Source: Moorena sp. SIO3I8 | GTDB taxonomy: Bacteria; Cyanobacteriota; Cyanobacteriia; Cyanobacteriales; Coleofasciculaceae | DNA length: 41,799 nt | Assembly: GCF_010692325.1 (NCBI RefSeq) | Contig: NZ_JAAHHW010000054.1 | Coordinates: 1 to 41,799, forward strand | Direction: 5' to 3' | Shown here: positions 34,649 to 41,799 of the stretch, one piece after another | Layout: the number at the start of each line of letters is the position of its first letter | Numbering within the stretch: position 1 is the first letter of the stretch | Program-made: the position numbers and the translations under genes | The notes under the pieces: model-generated | What the model was told of the DNA's origin: nothing | What the model saw: only the letters and a program-made list of their open reading frames with translations | Database searches by the model: none

Positions 34649-36637
34649 CTACTCATATCTACTGCTTCTGGCAAGCGAGTCAGACTCAGCCCAATCAAGT
34701 ATCCTCTTAAATGTGCCATCTGAATAAACCATTACTTCAGAAGGTAACTCTTTTCCTGGGAAACCTGAAGCCATTACTATTCCATAAGCCCCTGTATTTC
34801 TAATTGCCAGGATATCTCCTTCTTGTACTTGAGGTAGTTTTCTCTCTTTGCCTAAAAAGTCTGATTGCAATACAGTATTGCCTCTTATGTCATAAGTTTC
34901 TGTCTCTCCTGTTTTACCAACAGCCTCAATTTCGTGGTATGCTCCATATATTCTTGGTCTTGGAAATTCTCCGAACCCTGCATTGATTGATATCTGCTTT
35001 TTACCAGTCAATTGTTTAACATTTGTTACTTTGGCATAAAGTGTTCCTGCCGTTGCTACAACCGATCTACCAGGCTCTATTTTTAATTTTACATCCCTTC
35101 CAAGATGGTCTGATAATTCTTTTGTTAATCTTGAATAGTATTCTCCTATTCCAGCAAAATCAAATTTTGATTCAGTTTTTCTTCCAGGTACGCCAAAACC
35201 ACTTCCAAAATTTACATATTCTAAATCTGGAAATTGCTTTGCACATTCCATCAAATAATTTGAAGAGTGTATTAAAGGTTCTGACTCTAAAATATTAGAT
35301 GCGAGATATCCGTGTATTTCATTGATTCTACATCCATAATCTTGAGCAATTTGTTTTACTCTTGAAAAATAGTCTTGAGGTATACCTACATCTGAATCTT
35401 TTGGGGAATTAGTATAACCTTCAGGAAGTTCGATATCTTCTTTCATTTTAATTCTAATTCCAAAATTACCCCCTGCATTCAATTTACAATATTTCTCAAC
35501 CTCTTCAACTGAATCCAAATTTACTTGCACTCCTTCTTGAACTAATCTCTCTAAACTTTCACTATCCAAACCAGTTGAAGTAAAAGAAATATCCCCATTA
35601 CTGAATCCCACTTTCTTAACTAAATCAAGTTCGTGTATAGAATTTATTTGAACAAAGCCTCCTAATTGTAGGATTTTCCTTAATACCTCGCTATTACTAT
35701 TACACATAACGGCATAATGTACCTGTTTATTTTCATAAGGTATTGAATCTATGATTAGTTCAAAGTTTCTTTTAATCTCATTTTCTTCATAAACATAAAG
35801 AGGTGTTCCATTCTCATTAATTATATCTAAAATATTTTGATTATTCAATTCATATTTACCACTCCATTCTAATTTGACTGATTTCATTCTTCCAAGTAAT
35901 TCATCTGATAATCTCTCAATTGGGAAATTTTCAGAAACAAAATTAACTCCGACTCTACTTATTCCTCCTTTTGTACAAACATCATCTATTACTCTAAATC
36001 CAAATTCTTTTAACAAATCAGCAGTCTGATATAATGCATCAAAAATTATTTCTCTACCTTTCTCTTCATTTATTCCTTTTTTTGTAATTGATGTCAGATA
36101 TCCTCTGATAAATTCAGAGATTATTGCAGGAGAACAACTTGCAAGATGCGTATATTCATCAAGATGTTCTTCAGGGACACAATAGACATTAGCAATTTGT
36201 GACAAATCTAAATAAACTCTTTCTGATTCTTGAGATTTATCTGCTACAAAAAGAATTGTGCCTTTTATTTTGTTTGTTATACTTGGGATTATTCTAACTA
36301 ATTTTATTTTGCCTAAATTTTCATAGTAAGAATTTCTTTCTATAGATGCGACAGAAGTTACCAGAGTTTTTTCATTCAACTTTCCGTTTAAGTCTTGATA
36401 TACATCAGGCAAATCCTGTGGTTTCACACACAGGTAAATATAATCACAATTAGAAATAACTTCTTGATTTGTCCCTTTATTTATTCCTGTATATATGACT
36501 ATTCTTTTTAATCTTTCAGTACTTCTATTTGATGCATAGATTTGATCGGGATCGGCTACTCCGCTATCTACAAATCTATTAATTAGCATTTCACCAATTA
36601 TTCCTGTTCCTATAAATCCATAATTTATCTTTTTCAT
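34649..36637 (-). CDS. Fusion: P5C-reductase-like domain + inactive-looking PLP decarboxylase-fold domain
   Basis: 662 residues, intact. Residues 1-260 resemble pyrroline-5-carboxylate reductase (ProC): Rossmann motif GFIGTGIIGEML, CVKPQD, LVRIIPS and CTKGGIS in place of VTSPGGTT. Residues about 262-655 resemble fold-III ornithine/diaminopimelate decarboxylases: TPLYVYEE opening, NFGSGFG in place of GGGFG, EPGRSVVATAG for phosphate binding, SDFLGKERKLP, and NTGAYGIVMASGF near the C-terminus. The lysine that binds PLP (normally YAVKAN) is Met311 in HYAVMCNSN, and the catalytic Cys position before SDFLGK is Val589. Both changes predict no ordinary decarboxylation. The gene is markedly AT-rich. 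A natural-product, regulatory or PLP-carrier role is possible; the function is unknown. Confidence 0.78.
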   Translation of the reverse strand: MKKINYGFIGTGIIGEMLINRFVDSGVADPDQIYASNRSTERLKRIVIYTGINKGTNQEVISNCDYIYLCVKPQDLPDVYQDLNGKLNEKTLVTSVASIERNSYYENLGKIKLVRIIPSITNKIKGTILFVADKSQESERVYLDLSQIANVYCVPEEHLDEYTHLASCSPAIISEFIRGYLTSITKKGINEEKGREIIFDALYQTADLLKEFGFRVIDDVCTKGGISRVGVNFVSENFPIERLSDELLGRMKSVKLEWSGKYELNNQNILDIINENGTPLYVYEENEIKRNFELIIDSIPYENKQVHYAVMCNSNSEVLRKILQLGGFVQINSIHELDLVKKVGFSNGDISFTSTGLDSESLERLVQEGVQVNLDSVEEVEKYCKLNAGGNFGIRIKMKEDIELPEGYTNSPKDSDVGIPQDYFSRVKQIAQDYGCRINEIHGYLASNILESEPLIHSSNYLMECAKQFPDLEYVNFGSGFGVPGRKTESKFDFAGIGEYYSRLTKELSDHLGRDVKLKIEPGRSVVATAGTLYAKVTNVKQLTGKKQISINAGFGEFPRPRIYGAYHEIEAVGKTGETETYDIRGNTVLQSDFLGKERKLPQVQEGDILAIRNTGAYGIVMASGFPGKELPSEVMVYSDGTFKRILDWAESDSLARSSRYE

Positions 36638-36639
36638 TA

Positions 36640-36860
36640 TTTGTTATTGTCTAGTAGTCAACAGAATAAGTATAACTCAGATCTTGCACCTGATTTTTAA
36701 AACGTAAGAATTTAGGTCATCGGAATCAGGGAAGGATAAGAAACCGTTGGGGAAACGGTAGCCTCAAGAGCTTGTCGGAAAAACTCCATAGCCGAAGGAA
36801 CCTGGACACGGCAGGTTTGGATGACAGTGACATACTCCTACACTGACCTTTGCAGGTTCA
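36640..36860 (-). ncRNA. Candidate TnpB guide RNA (omega RNA) region
   Basis: In tnpB elements the guide RNA overlaps the 3' end of tnpB and runs to the transposon right end. This stretch follows the TnpB stop on the same strand, is non-coding and has several short complementary segments (AACGGTTTC / GAAACCGTT-type around 36740-36765). The exact right end was not determined. Confidence 0.4.
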
Positions 36861-38079
36861 GTATAGGCTTCTTCCCAACTCCACCTATCGGCTCGGATAC
36901 TCGGGAAGCTTTATTTCCGACGGGATGCCCCACCGCCAACTTCAATATGTTGATTGCCGCATTCACATCACGGTCTTCTGTGTATCCACAGTGAGGACAA
37001 GAATGGATGCGATCTTTTAGTTTTTTAGGTACTTTTGTCCCACAACTGGAACAGTTTTGACTGGTATTTTTGGGATTTACTGCCTTCGTGATCAAACCAG
37101 CATTTTCAGCTTTGCTTGATAGAATTGACAGAAATTGACCCCAACCAGCGTCAAAAATGGATTTAGCCATCTTAGTTCTGGCCAAACCTTTGATATTTAA
37201 CTTTTCGTGAGCAATTAGATCATGACTATCTAGTAAACCCTTCGCAGTTTTAAAATGAAAATCTTTTCGAGTGTCAGCAACCTTTTTGTGAGCTTTCCCT
37301 AATTTAGTGACAATTTTTTTTCTATTGTTACTACCTTTTTTAGATCTGCTGACAGTTTTTTGGATCCTCTTTAGTCGTTTTTGAGCTTTCCGATAATACT
37401 GGGGGATAGGAACCTCTGTTCCATCGGACTTGATCAAAAATGATTTGAGACCCATGTCTATCCCAATAGGGTTTGATACTTGTTCTATGGGAATCACACT
37501 AGGAACAGTATCGTCCTGTAGCGACAAGGTCACATAATACCCATCGGCTTTACGTGTGACTGTAGCAGTTTTGATTTTAAAACCGTCTGGAATAGGTCGA
37601 TGATAAACCATCTTGACCCATCCAAACTTAGGTAGATTCAACTTGTTTCCTTGGATAGGATTTTTCGAGAAAGCGGAAAAAGTTAAGGATTTGTACCTGT
37701 TCTTGCCTTTAAATCTAGGTCTACCGCTCTTCTTCCCATTACAATCGCCTTTCAGGTACCTTTTAAATGCCAGGTCTACCCTTTTAACGCAATCTTGTAA
37801 GACATTAGCATGGATAGTTTTGTACCAGTGCCTATCTTTCTTTAACTGAGGCAGAGTTCTCTTTTGAGAAAAGTAATCAGGGTTGTTTCTTAACTCTGGT
37901 AAGTGGCAGATCAAAGGGCAGGAGTTGATAGAACAGCGATTTTGCTCATACCAGTTAAATCTGTCAGCCAATAGATAGTTGTATTGGTGTCGCAGCAGAT
38001 CAAGCCATCTTTCTATTTCTGCTTCCTGTGATTTTGATAGCCTTAACCGATATTGATACGCTGTTCTCATTGTTGTCAA
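36838..38079 (-). CDS. tnpB: TnpB RNA-guided nuclease (IS200/IS605 family)
   Basis: 413 residues, full length. N-terminal basic domain; RuvC catalytic acids Asp208 in GIDMGLKSF, Glu292 in AHEKLNIKG and Asp371 in EDRDVNAAINIL all present; zinc ribbon Cys343/346 and Cys361/364. TnpB uses a guide RNA from the element's right end to cut DNA and keep the transposon in place. No TnpA (Y1 transposase) is nearby, so this is an IS1341-type stand-alone tnpB. A divergent ribbon-helix-helix gene starts 58 bp upstream. An earlier Met (MTTMRT) or the fourth residue are both possible starts. Confidence 0.93.
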   Translation of the reverse strand: MTTMRTAYQYRLRLSKSQEAEIERWLDLLRHQYNYLLADRFNWYEQNRCSINSCPLICHLPELRNNPDYFSQKRTLPQLKKDRHWYKTIHANVLQDCVKRVDLAFKRYLKGDCNGKKSGRPRFKGKNRYKSLTFSAFSKNPIQGNKLNLPKFGWVKMVYHRPIPDGFKIKTATVTRKADGYYVTLSLQDDTVPSVIPIEQVSNPIGIDMGLKSFLIKSDGTEVPIPQYYRKAQKRLKRIQKTVSRSKKGSNNRKKIVTKLGKAHKKVADTRKDFHFKTAKGLLDSHDLIAHEKLNIKGLARTKMAKSIFDAGWGQFLSILSSKAENAGLITKAVNPKNTSQNCSSCGTKVPKKLKDRIHSCPHCGYTEDRDVNAAINILKLAVGHPVGNKASRVSEPIGGVGKKPILNLQRSV

Positions 38080-38137
38080 TTCCTGTTTCTCGACCTATTA
38101 TTAATCTAGCAGTCGTGGCGACAAAAGTCAACCCGTA

Positions 38138-38308
38138 ATGAAAAGTAAAAAGCTTGTAGTTAGAGTTACCGAATTTGAAAAAAAGCAGTTACAGGAAGAG
38201 GCCGACAGAAGAGGAATGACTTACTCAGAATTGCTCAGAAGTTTTATAGCTCGTCTCCCACTCCCGAAAGACTCTGTGCAAAATTCCTCCCTGGAGACGA
38301 AACCTTAG
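38138..38308 (+). CDS. Ribbon-helix-helix protein divergent to tnpB
   Basis: 56 residues: MKSKKLVVRVTEFEKKQLQE, then ADRRGMTYSELLRSFIARLP and a short tail. The pattern of a beta strand (KLVVRVT) and two helices with the ..GMTYSELLRSFI.. second helix is that of CopG/Arc-type RHH DNA-binding proteins. It starts 58 bp from the tnpB start on the opposite strand, which suggests it represses the shared intergenic promoter. The stop overlaps a 15-bp inverted repeat that may be a terminator or an element end. Confidence 0.72.
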   Translation: MKSKKLVVRVTEFEKKQLQEEADRRGMTYSELLRSFIARLPLPKDSVQNSSLETKP

Positions 38309-38380
38309 ATAGTGGAGCTTTATTACAAAAGATTTAACCCTTTTGCGCATAACCGACTAACCATAAAAGCTCCACTATCT
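38307..38380. repeat. 15-bp inverted repeat after the RHH gene
   Basis: AGATAGTGGAGCTTT and AAAGCTCCACTATCT pair perfectly around 44 bases. Could be a terminator for the RHH transcript or the left-end structure of the tnpB element. Sequence from 38381 to 38640 has an open frame but no recognisable product. Confidence 0.6.
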
Positions 38381-38671
38381 TACGGTAACTTTAAGCACTC
38401 ATACTACGTATTGAGATGTGGGGCTCCTTTTGCCGGAAAGCTGAGTAAATCGGCTGTTTCCCGAAACCGTTCTATGGAACGGGAACCGCCACAGACCTTA
38501 CGTTTGGTCACTCCTGGACGCAATGCTCTTTCCGCTCGATTACTCGATTATTATCGGGTGGAACTTCTGGGTGGCCCTTGGAAATACCGGTCTTCAGTAT
38601 TTAGTATGCTATGTTAACGTAAACCTTAAATAAAATCAAAAAAAATTTATCAAAGTATAGCCCGAAATGCC

Positions 38672-38820
38672 AGGGTAAACGCATCTTGTTGGGTAAGCGG
38701 GGGTAGTTCTCAATAAACCTGGCCTTATTGTGCTTATTGACAATTGCTTTTCAACATATAGTGTTTATTTAATTTTAAAAACACTATATATAGGATAAAA
38801 AAATTAGATGCGTTTACCCT
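38672..38820. mobile_element. Intact MITE with 12-bp target duplications
   Basis: Terminal inverted repeats AGGGTAAACGCATCT / AGATGCGTTTACCCT are perfect over 15 bp. GCCCGAAATGCC directly abuts both ends (38660-38671 and 38821-38832). The interior is AT-rich with an inner hairpin (ATAGTGTTTA..AAACACTAT) and no ORF. Confidence 0.85.
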
Positions 38821-39032
38821 GCCCGAAATGCCGCTTTAGTTGACTTCTAAGGATGAGCTATTGTTCACTAGAACTATCAGGGAAGTAATTTGAGGATATA
38901 TAGCGTTGGGAGCATGTCAAATTCGCAGAACAAATGTACTAAAATAACTGATAACTGCTACTGAAGCCCCGAAAACACTTTAGTTCAAGCGTTTGTATTT
39001 CAAGTTTTCTTACAAAATTGACCTGCTCCCTA

Positions 39033-39168
39033 TATAGCGTTTCTTATAGCTATAAGGTACACAGAATTTTTTACCTATTCCCTCTTCCATCTTACCTGCT
39101 TCCTGCTCCCTGCTCCCTGCTCCCTAAAGCCGAGAATTTTGTACCTCATGACTATGATAAGTGCTATA
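39033..39168. mobile_element. MITE with IS630-type ends and internal heptamers
   Basis: TATAGCGTTTCTTATAGCTA..AAGGTAC and GTACCTCATGACTATGATAA..GTGCTATA are inverted and match the ends of the IS630 element. The interior carries CTGCTCC heptamers. Confidence 0.7.
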
Positions 39169-39216
39169 GTTACCCTTGTCAGCAAATTTTAATCAAAAGG
39201 AGGATTAGAGCAATTC

Positions 39217-39723
39217 ATGAAGTACGGTAAGTACTTTCTACACCTGGCAGCCTTTCTACTAGCACTAACTATATTAGTCTTGCCTCTGCCAGCCCAAGCC
39301 CAAAGCGCTGCCACCATTAACGCTGACTTTGAAAACAAGGATCTAAGCGGTAAGGATTTCTCCGGTAAAAACTTTAGTTACAAGGTTTTTAGCAATGTCA
39401 ATTTACAGTCAGCTAACTTGAGCAACGCTAAGTTTATAGGTGCGGATATTACCAAAGTTAATTTCACGAATGCTAACCTACATGGAGCCGATTTTACCTA
39501 TGCATTCATTAATGGATCTACCTTCAAGAAAGCAGACTTAACCGATGCAGTGTTTGAAGATGCATTTATGTCGAAATCTAAATTTAAGGGTGCAGATATT
39601 ACTGGCGCTGACTTCACGTTTGCAATTTTGGATTATAACCAAGACCGGAAGCTATGCAAAAAAGCTTCTGGTAAGAATACTATAACTGGTGTTGATACTC
39701 GCGATTCTTTATTCTGTTATTGA
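39217..39723 (+). CDS. Secreted pentapeptide-repeat protein
   Basis: 168 residues. Signal peptide MKYGKYFLHLAAFLLALTILVLPLPAQAQS, probably cleaved after AQA. The mature region holds about 17 A(D/N)LXX-type pentapeptides (FENKDLSGKDFSGKNFSYKV..ADITKVNFTNANLHGADFT..) forming a right-handed quadrilateral beta helix. It ends with a short Cys-containing tail (KLCKKA..SLFCY) that may form a disulfide. The form resembles thylakoid-lumen or periplasmic pentapeptide proteins of cyanobacteria. Ribosome binding site GGAGGATTAG precedes the ATG. Function unknown. Confidence 0.87.
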   Translation: MKYGKYFLHLAAFLLALTILVLPLPAQAQSAATINADFENKDLSGKDFSGKNFSYKVFSNVNLQSANLSNAKFIGADITKVNFTNANLHGADFTYAFINGSTFKKADLTDAVFEDAFMSKSKFKGADITGADFTFAILDYNQDRKLCKKASGKNTITGVDTRDSLFCY

Positions 39724-39737
39724 AATTAATCTAAGTA

Positions 39738-39965
39738 TTCAGCGGTCAGTGGTCAGCGGTCAGTGGTCAGTGGTCAGTGGTCAGCGGTCAGTGCTCAGCC
39801 TTTGGCCTTTGCCTGTTACTGTAGTTTGCGTGGCACAGGCTTCTAGCCTGTGATCTAGCCTGCATAAGCTGATAGCTGATACCTGATAGCTAATAGCTCT
39901 TAGCTAATAGCTGTTCGCGTAGCGTGCGCGTAGCGCTTAAGCTGATACCTGATAACTGAAAGCTG
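39738..39965. repeat. GGTCAGT and CTGATAG tandem repeats
   Basis: CAGTGGT/CAGCGGT units (39738-39797), a CACAGGCT/AGCCTGTG hairpin near 39840, then CTGATAG/CTAATAG units and a TTCGCGTAGCGTGCGCGTAG motif. Non-coding. Confidence 0.75.
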
Positions 39966-39975
39966 ATAGCTTAAC

Positions 39976-41799
39976 TTAATTCTCATCTAAATAAAAACGG
40001 TAAAACAAATAATCATCTCGGAAAGGATGATCATCTGCGACATGATGAATAATACCTCGATTAATCAGTATCTGTCCAATAGCAACTGCGTCTTCCCGAG
40101 TAGAATTACACCGTTTTACCAACCAATCTACCGCTTCTGAGCCAACAAAACAGCATCCATAGCTATTGAGACGATAGCGACGGTCTTTAATATCCAACGC
40201 TTCTGGTTGACGCATTTCTTCGACCAAGGTTTCAATGTCTAGTGTTATCATATCCTCTTGGAAAGGAGCCGTAGGGTAAGAGTCTTGATCTATCTCATCC
40301 ATAGGCTCTAGGAAACCTGAAACTAAGGAATCCTGGGGTAGCTGCTGAGACTGATACCCATTGGGAATATAGAGTTGGTTTTCGGGCGGTTTTGGCTGAC
40401 GTTCCCCTAGCCAAGCGGTCAGCAATTTCTCTAACTGAGGCGATCGCACATGGAGGTCTCGTTGAGGAAATGGTATATGGATATCATAGCGACGCAGACT
40501 TTTCTCAATCCGGTAGTTGAGGTCACTCTTGATTTTAGGCTGCCGCTTGGGGTCTCCAGTCCAGACCAACAGCTCAAACTTGAGGGCACTCTCACCAAAT
40601 TCCTGAAACCAAACTTGGGGATAGGGCCTTAGTAACACTTCCGGGTGACTCTTCGCAGCTGCCAACAGTGCCTTCTTGACCTGCTCCACATCAGATCCGT
40701 AAGCCACTCCTACAGGAATCTTGAGCCGGGAAATCGGGTTACCGTGACTCCAGTTAATCACCTCAGTTTCTAAAAAGCGGGCATTGGGCACAATTATTGT
40801 CACTTTATCCAAGGTGCAAATCTCTGTACTGCGGGAACCCATTCGCTGCACAGTTCCCACCAAATCGTTGACCTTAATAAAATCCCCCAGTTGAATCGGT
40901 CGCTCTAGGGTGATAATTAAGCCACTGATAAAGTTGTTAGCAATATTTTGCACACCAAAGCCAATTCCCACCCCTAAGACACTAGCAAAAATGGTTAGGG
41001 AACTTAAATCCAACCCAGAACTTTGGAGTATGATAATCATGCCCAAAAACGTCAGGACATACTGGATCAGGGTAGCAATCACCTCTTGCACCCCTGAATC
41101 AGCGCCAGTTTTCCCCAAGATGTAACGCCTCAATAGCCTGGTGAGGGCACTAACCCCAAACCATAGCACAACGGTTAATACCACCAACAGCAGCACTTGG
41201 ATCGCAGAATACTTGCTTTCTCCGGAACCAATTACAGGAGACTTGAGGAAGTTTAACAGTTCATAACGCCAACTGCGAACTTGGGGAAATAGGTCACTAA
41301 TGGTTAAGATAACTGTAGTCCACAGGATAAGCTGTAACCCTAACAGGGCTGCCCCGAGAAATAATTTAGCTGGGTCGTGCCAAGGGAAAAAAGGCGAAGC
41401 CGGATTCCCTAGCCAGGAGGTCAGTTTCCGCAAGGCAAATTGCCTGAAGACCCGTAACAGCAAGTACAACAGGATTAACAACACCAGCACTATGCTTGTA
41501 AACCTTACTGCCTGACGACTATAATCTGGCATCCGCTGTCGTTTGCCCTGCCGGATCGCCTTTTCAATCAGCTTCTCCCATTTTTCGGCTTGCTCAAGAG
41601 GATCAGTATCAGGAATTTGATCGGCCTTGGTAATCGTGACCAGAATCCGCTCGGTAAACTTGGTACGAAGAATCCCCTCGTTTTGCCCGACATATTCAAT
41701 GTCCACATATTCAGGTTTTTGTAGGGATTTCACCTCCCTTGCTAAGCGCTGATTGATCAGCTCGGCTCGCTCAGTAGCGCTAAAGTTGCCAGCGTTGCC
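39976..41799 (-). CDS. MscS-type mechanosensitive channel with DEP domain (5' end outside window)
   Basis: The reading frame is open to the window edge (..NFSATERAELINQRLAREV before VKSLQKPEYVDI), so the start lies beyond 41799. An N-terminal extracytoplasmic region with a (V/I)-x-I-x-V-type sensor part is followed by several membrane helices (IVLVLLILLYLLLRV, LFLGAALLGLQLILW, IQVLLLVVLTVVLWF). The pore helix and MscS core follow (LTIFASVLGVGIGFGVQNIANNFISGLIITLERPIQLGDFI), then the cytosolic cage (VPNARFLETEVINWSH). The last 80 residues form a DEP domain (YRLNSYGCCFVGSEAVDWLV..RGIIHHV). It releases osmotic pressure or senses membrane tension; DEP may link it to signalling. Confidence 0.92.
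   Translation of the reverse strand, partial: GNAGNFSATERAELINQRLAREVKSLQKPEYVDIEYVGQNEGILRTKFTERILVTITKADQIPDTDPLEQAEKWEKLIEKAIRQGKRQRMPDYSRQAVRFTSIVLVLLILLYLLLRVFRQFALRKLTSWLGNPASPFFPWHDPAKLFLGAALLGLQLILWTTVILTISDLFPQVRSWRYELLNFLKSPVIGSGESKYSAIQVLLLVVLTVVLWFGVSALTRLLRRYILGKTGADSGVQEVIATLIQYVLTFLGMIIILQSSGLDLSSLTIFASVLGVGIGFGVQNIANNFISGLIITLERPIQLGDFIKVNDLVGTVQRMGSRSTEICTLDKVTIIVPNARFLETEVINWSHGNPISRLKIPVGVAYGSDVEQVKKALLAAAKSHPEVLLRPYPQVWFQEFGESALKFELLVWTGDPKRQPKIKSDLNYRIEKSLRRYDIHIPFPQRDLHVRSPQLEKLLTAWLGERQPKPPENQLYIPNGYQSQQLPQDSLVSGFLEPMDEIDQDSYPTAPFQEDMITLDIETLVEEMRQPEALDIKDRRYRLNSYGCCFVGSEAVDWLVKRCNSTREDAVAIGQILINRGIIHHVADDHPFRDDYLFYRFYLDEN

Noticed and set aside
38312-38617. 101-codon ORF after the RHH gene
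   Set aside because: Starts inside an inverted repeat and shows no recognisable motif; possibly part of the tnpB element end, but no evidence of a product.

Overview
The window looks like chromosomal DNA of a filamentous marine cyanobacterium, probably close to Moorena/Lyngbya. This is inferred from scattered GCGATCGC (HIP1) octamers, many heptamer short tandem repeats, abundant GGCCACGCTACGCGAA-type dispersed repeats, cyanobacterium-type housekeeping genes (cbiET, ureE, holA, a lumenal-type pentapeptide protein, MscS-DEP), and several dying toxin-antitoxin (TA) and transposon loci. No rRNA, tRNA or CRISPR array was seen. Layout: 1-3.5 kb has a heptamer array, two near-identical 33-residue membrane-peptide genes in tandem, and a TPR-CHAT gene broken by at least four lesions. 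3.9-5.6 kb has one member of a small paralogous protein family (second copy at 25.6 kb) behind a strong promoter, then repeats. 5.6-9.2 kb is B12-dependent methionine synthase (metH), with a MITE-like insertion against its stop codon. 9.7-13.7 kb is accessory: a membrane-anchored secreted protein, a BrnT/BrnA TA pair, an opine-dehydrogenase-like gene and a convergent threonine/cysteate-synthase-like PLP gene. Two inverted copies of one palindromic element bracket brnTA plus the opine gene. 13.9-18.2 kb is a corrin block (cbiET, cbiC), a 2H phosphoesterase and holA. 18.4-24 kb has two DUF4168 secreted proteins, ureE, a conserved protein plus HNH nuclease pair, a small DNA-binding-type protein and an SLH-domain surface protein. 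24.4-33 kb is the most mobile part: a Phd/RelE-type TA pair, the second small paralog with a palindromic operator candidate inside its promoter, an IS982 remnant, and a large intact gene joining seven vault-like repeats, an SPFH domain and a DUF4407 membrane/coiled-coil region. It also holds a broken DUF433/DUF5615 TA pair, a truncated two-gene module and a decayed IS630 element whose terminal repeats recur on several non-coding, often heptamer-bearing elements. 33-38.4 kb has an acyl-CoA-dehydrogenase-like gene between 47-bp direct repeats, a gltX 3' fragment, an AT-rich fusion of a pyrroline-5-carboxylate-reductase-like domain with a decarboxylase-fold domain lacking its PLP lysine and catalytic cysteine, and a TnpB gene with a divergent ribbon-helix-helix gene. 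38.6-41.8 kb has an intact MITE with 12-bp target duplications, an IS630-type MITE, a secreted pentapeptide-repeat protein and the 3' part of an MscS channel with a DEP domain. Functional links: metH uses cobalamin, and cbiET/cbiC make its corrin ring. The best novelty candidates are the vault-like SPFH-DUF4407 protein, the reductase-decarboxylase fusion without its catalytic lysine, the duplicated 33-residue peptides, and the small paralogs with palindromic promoters.
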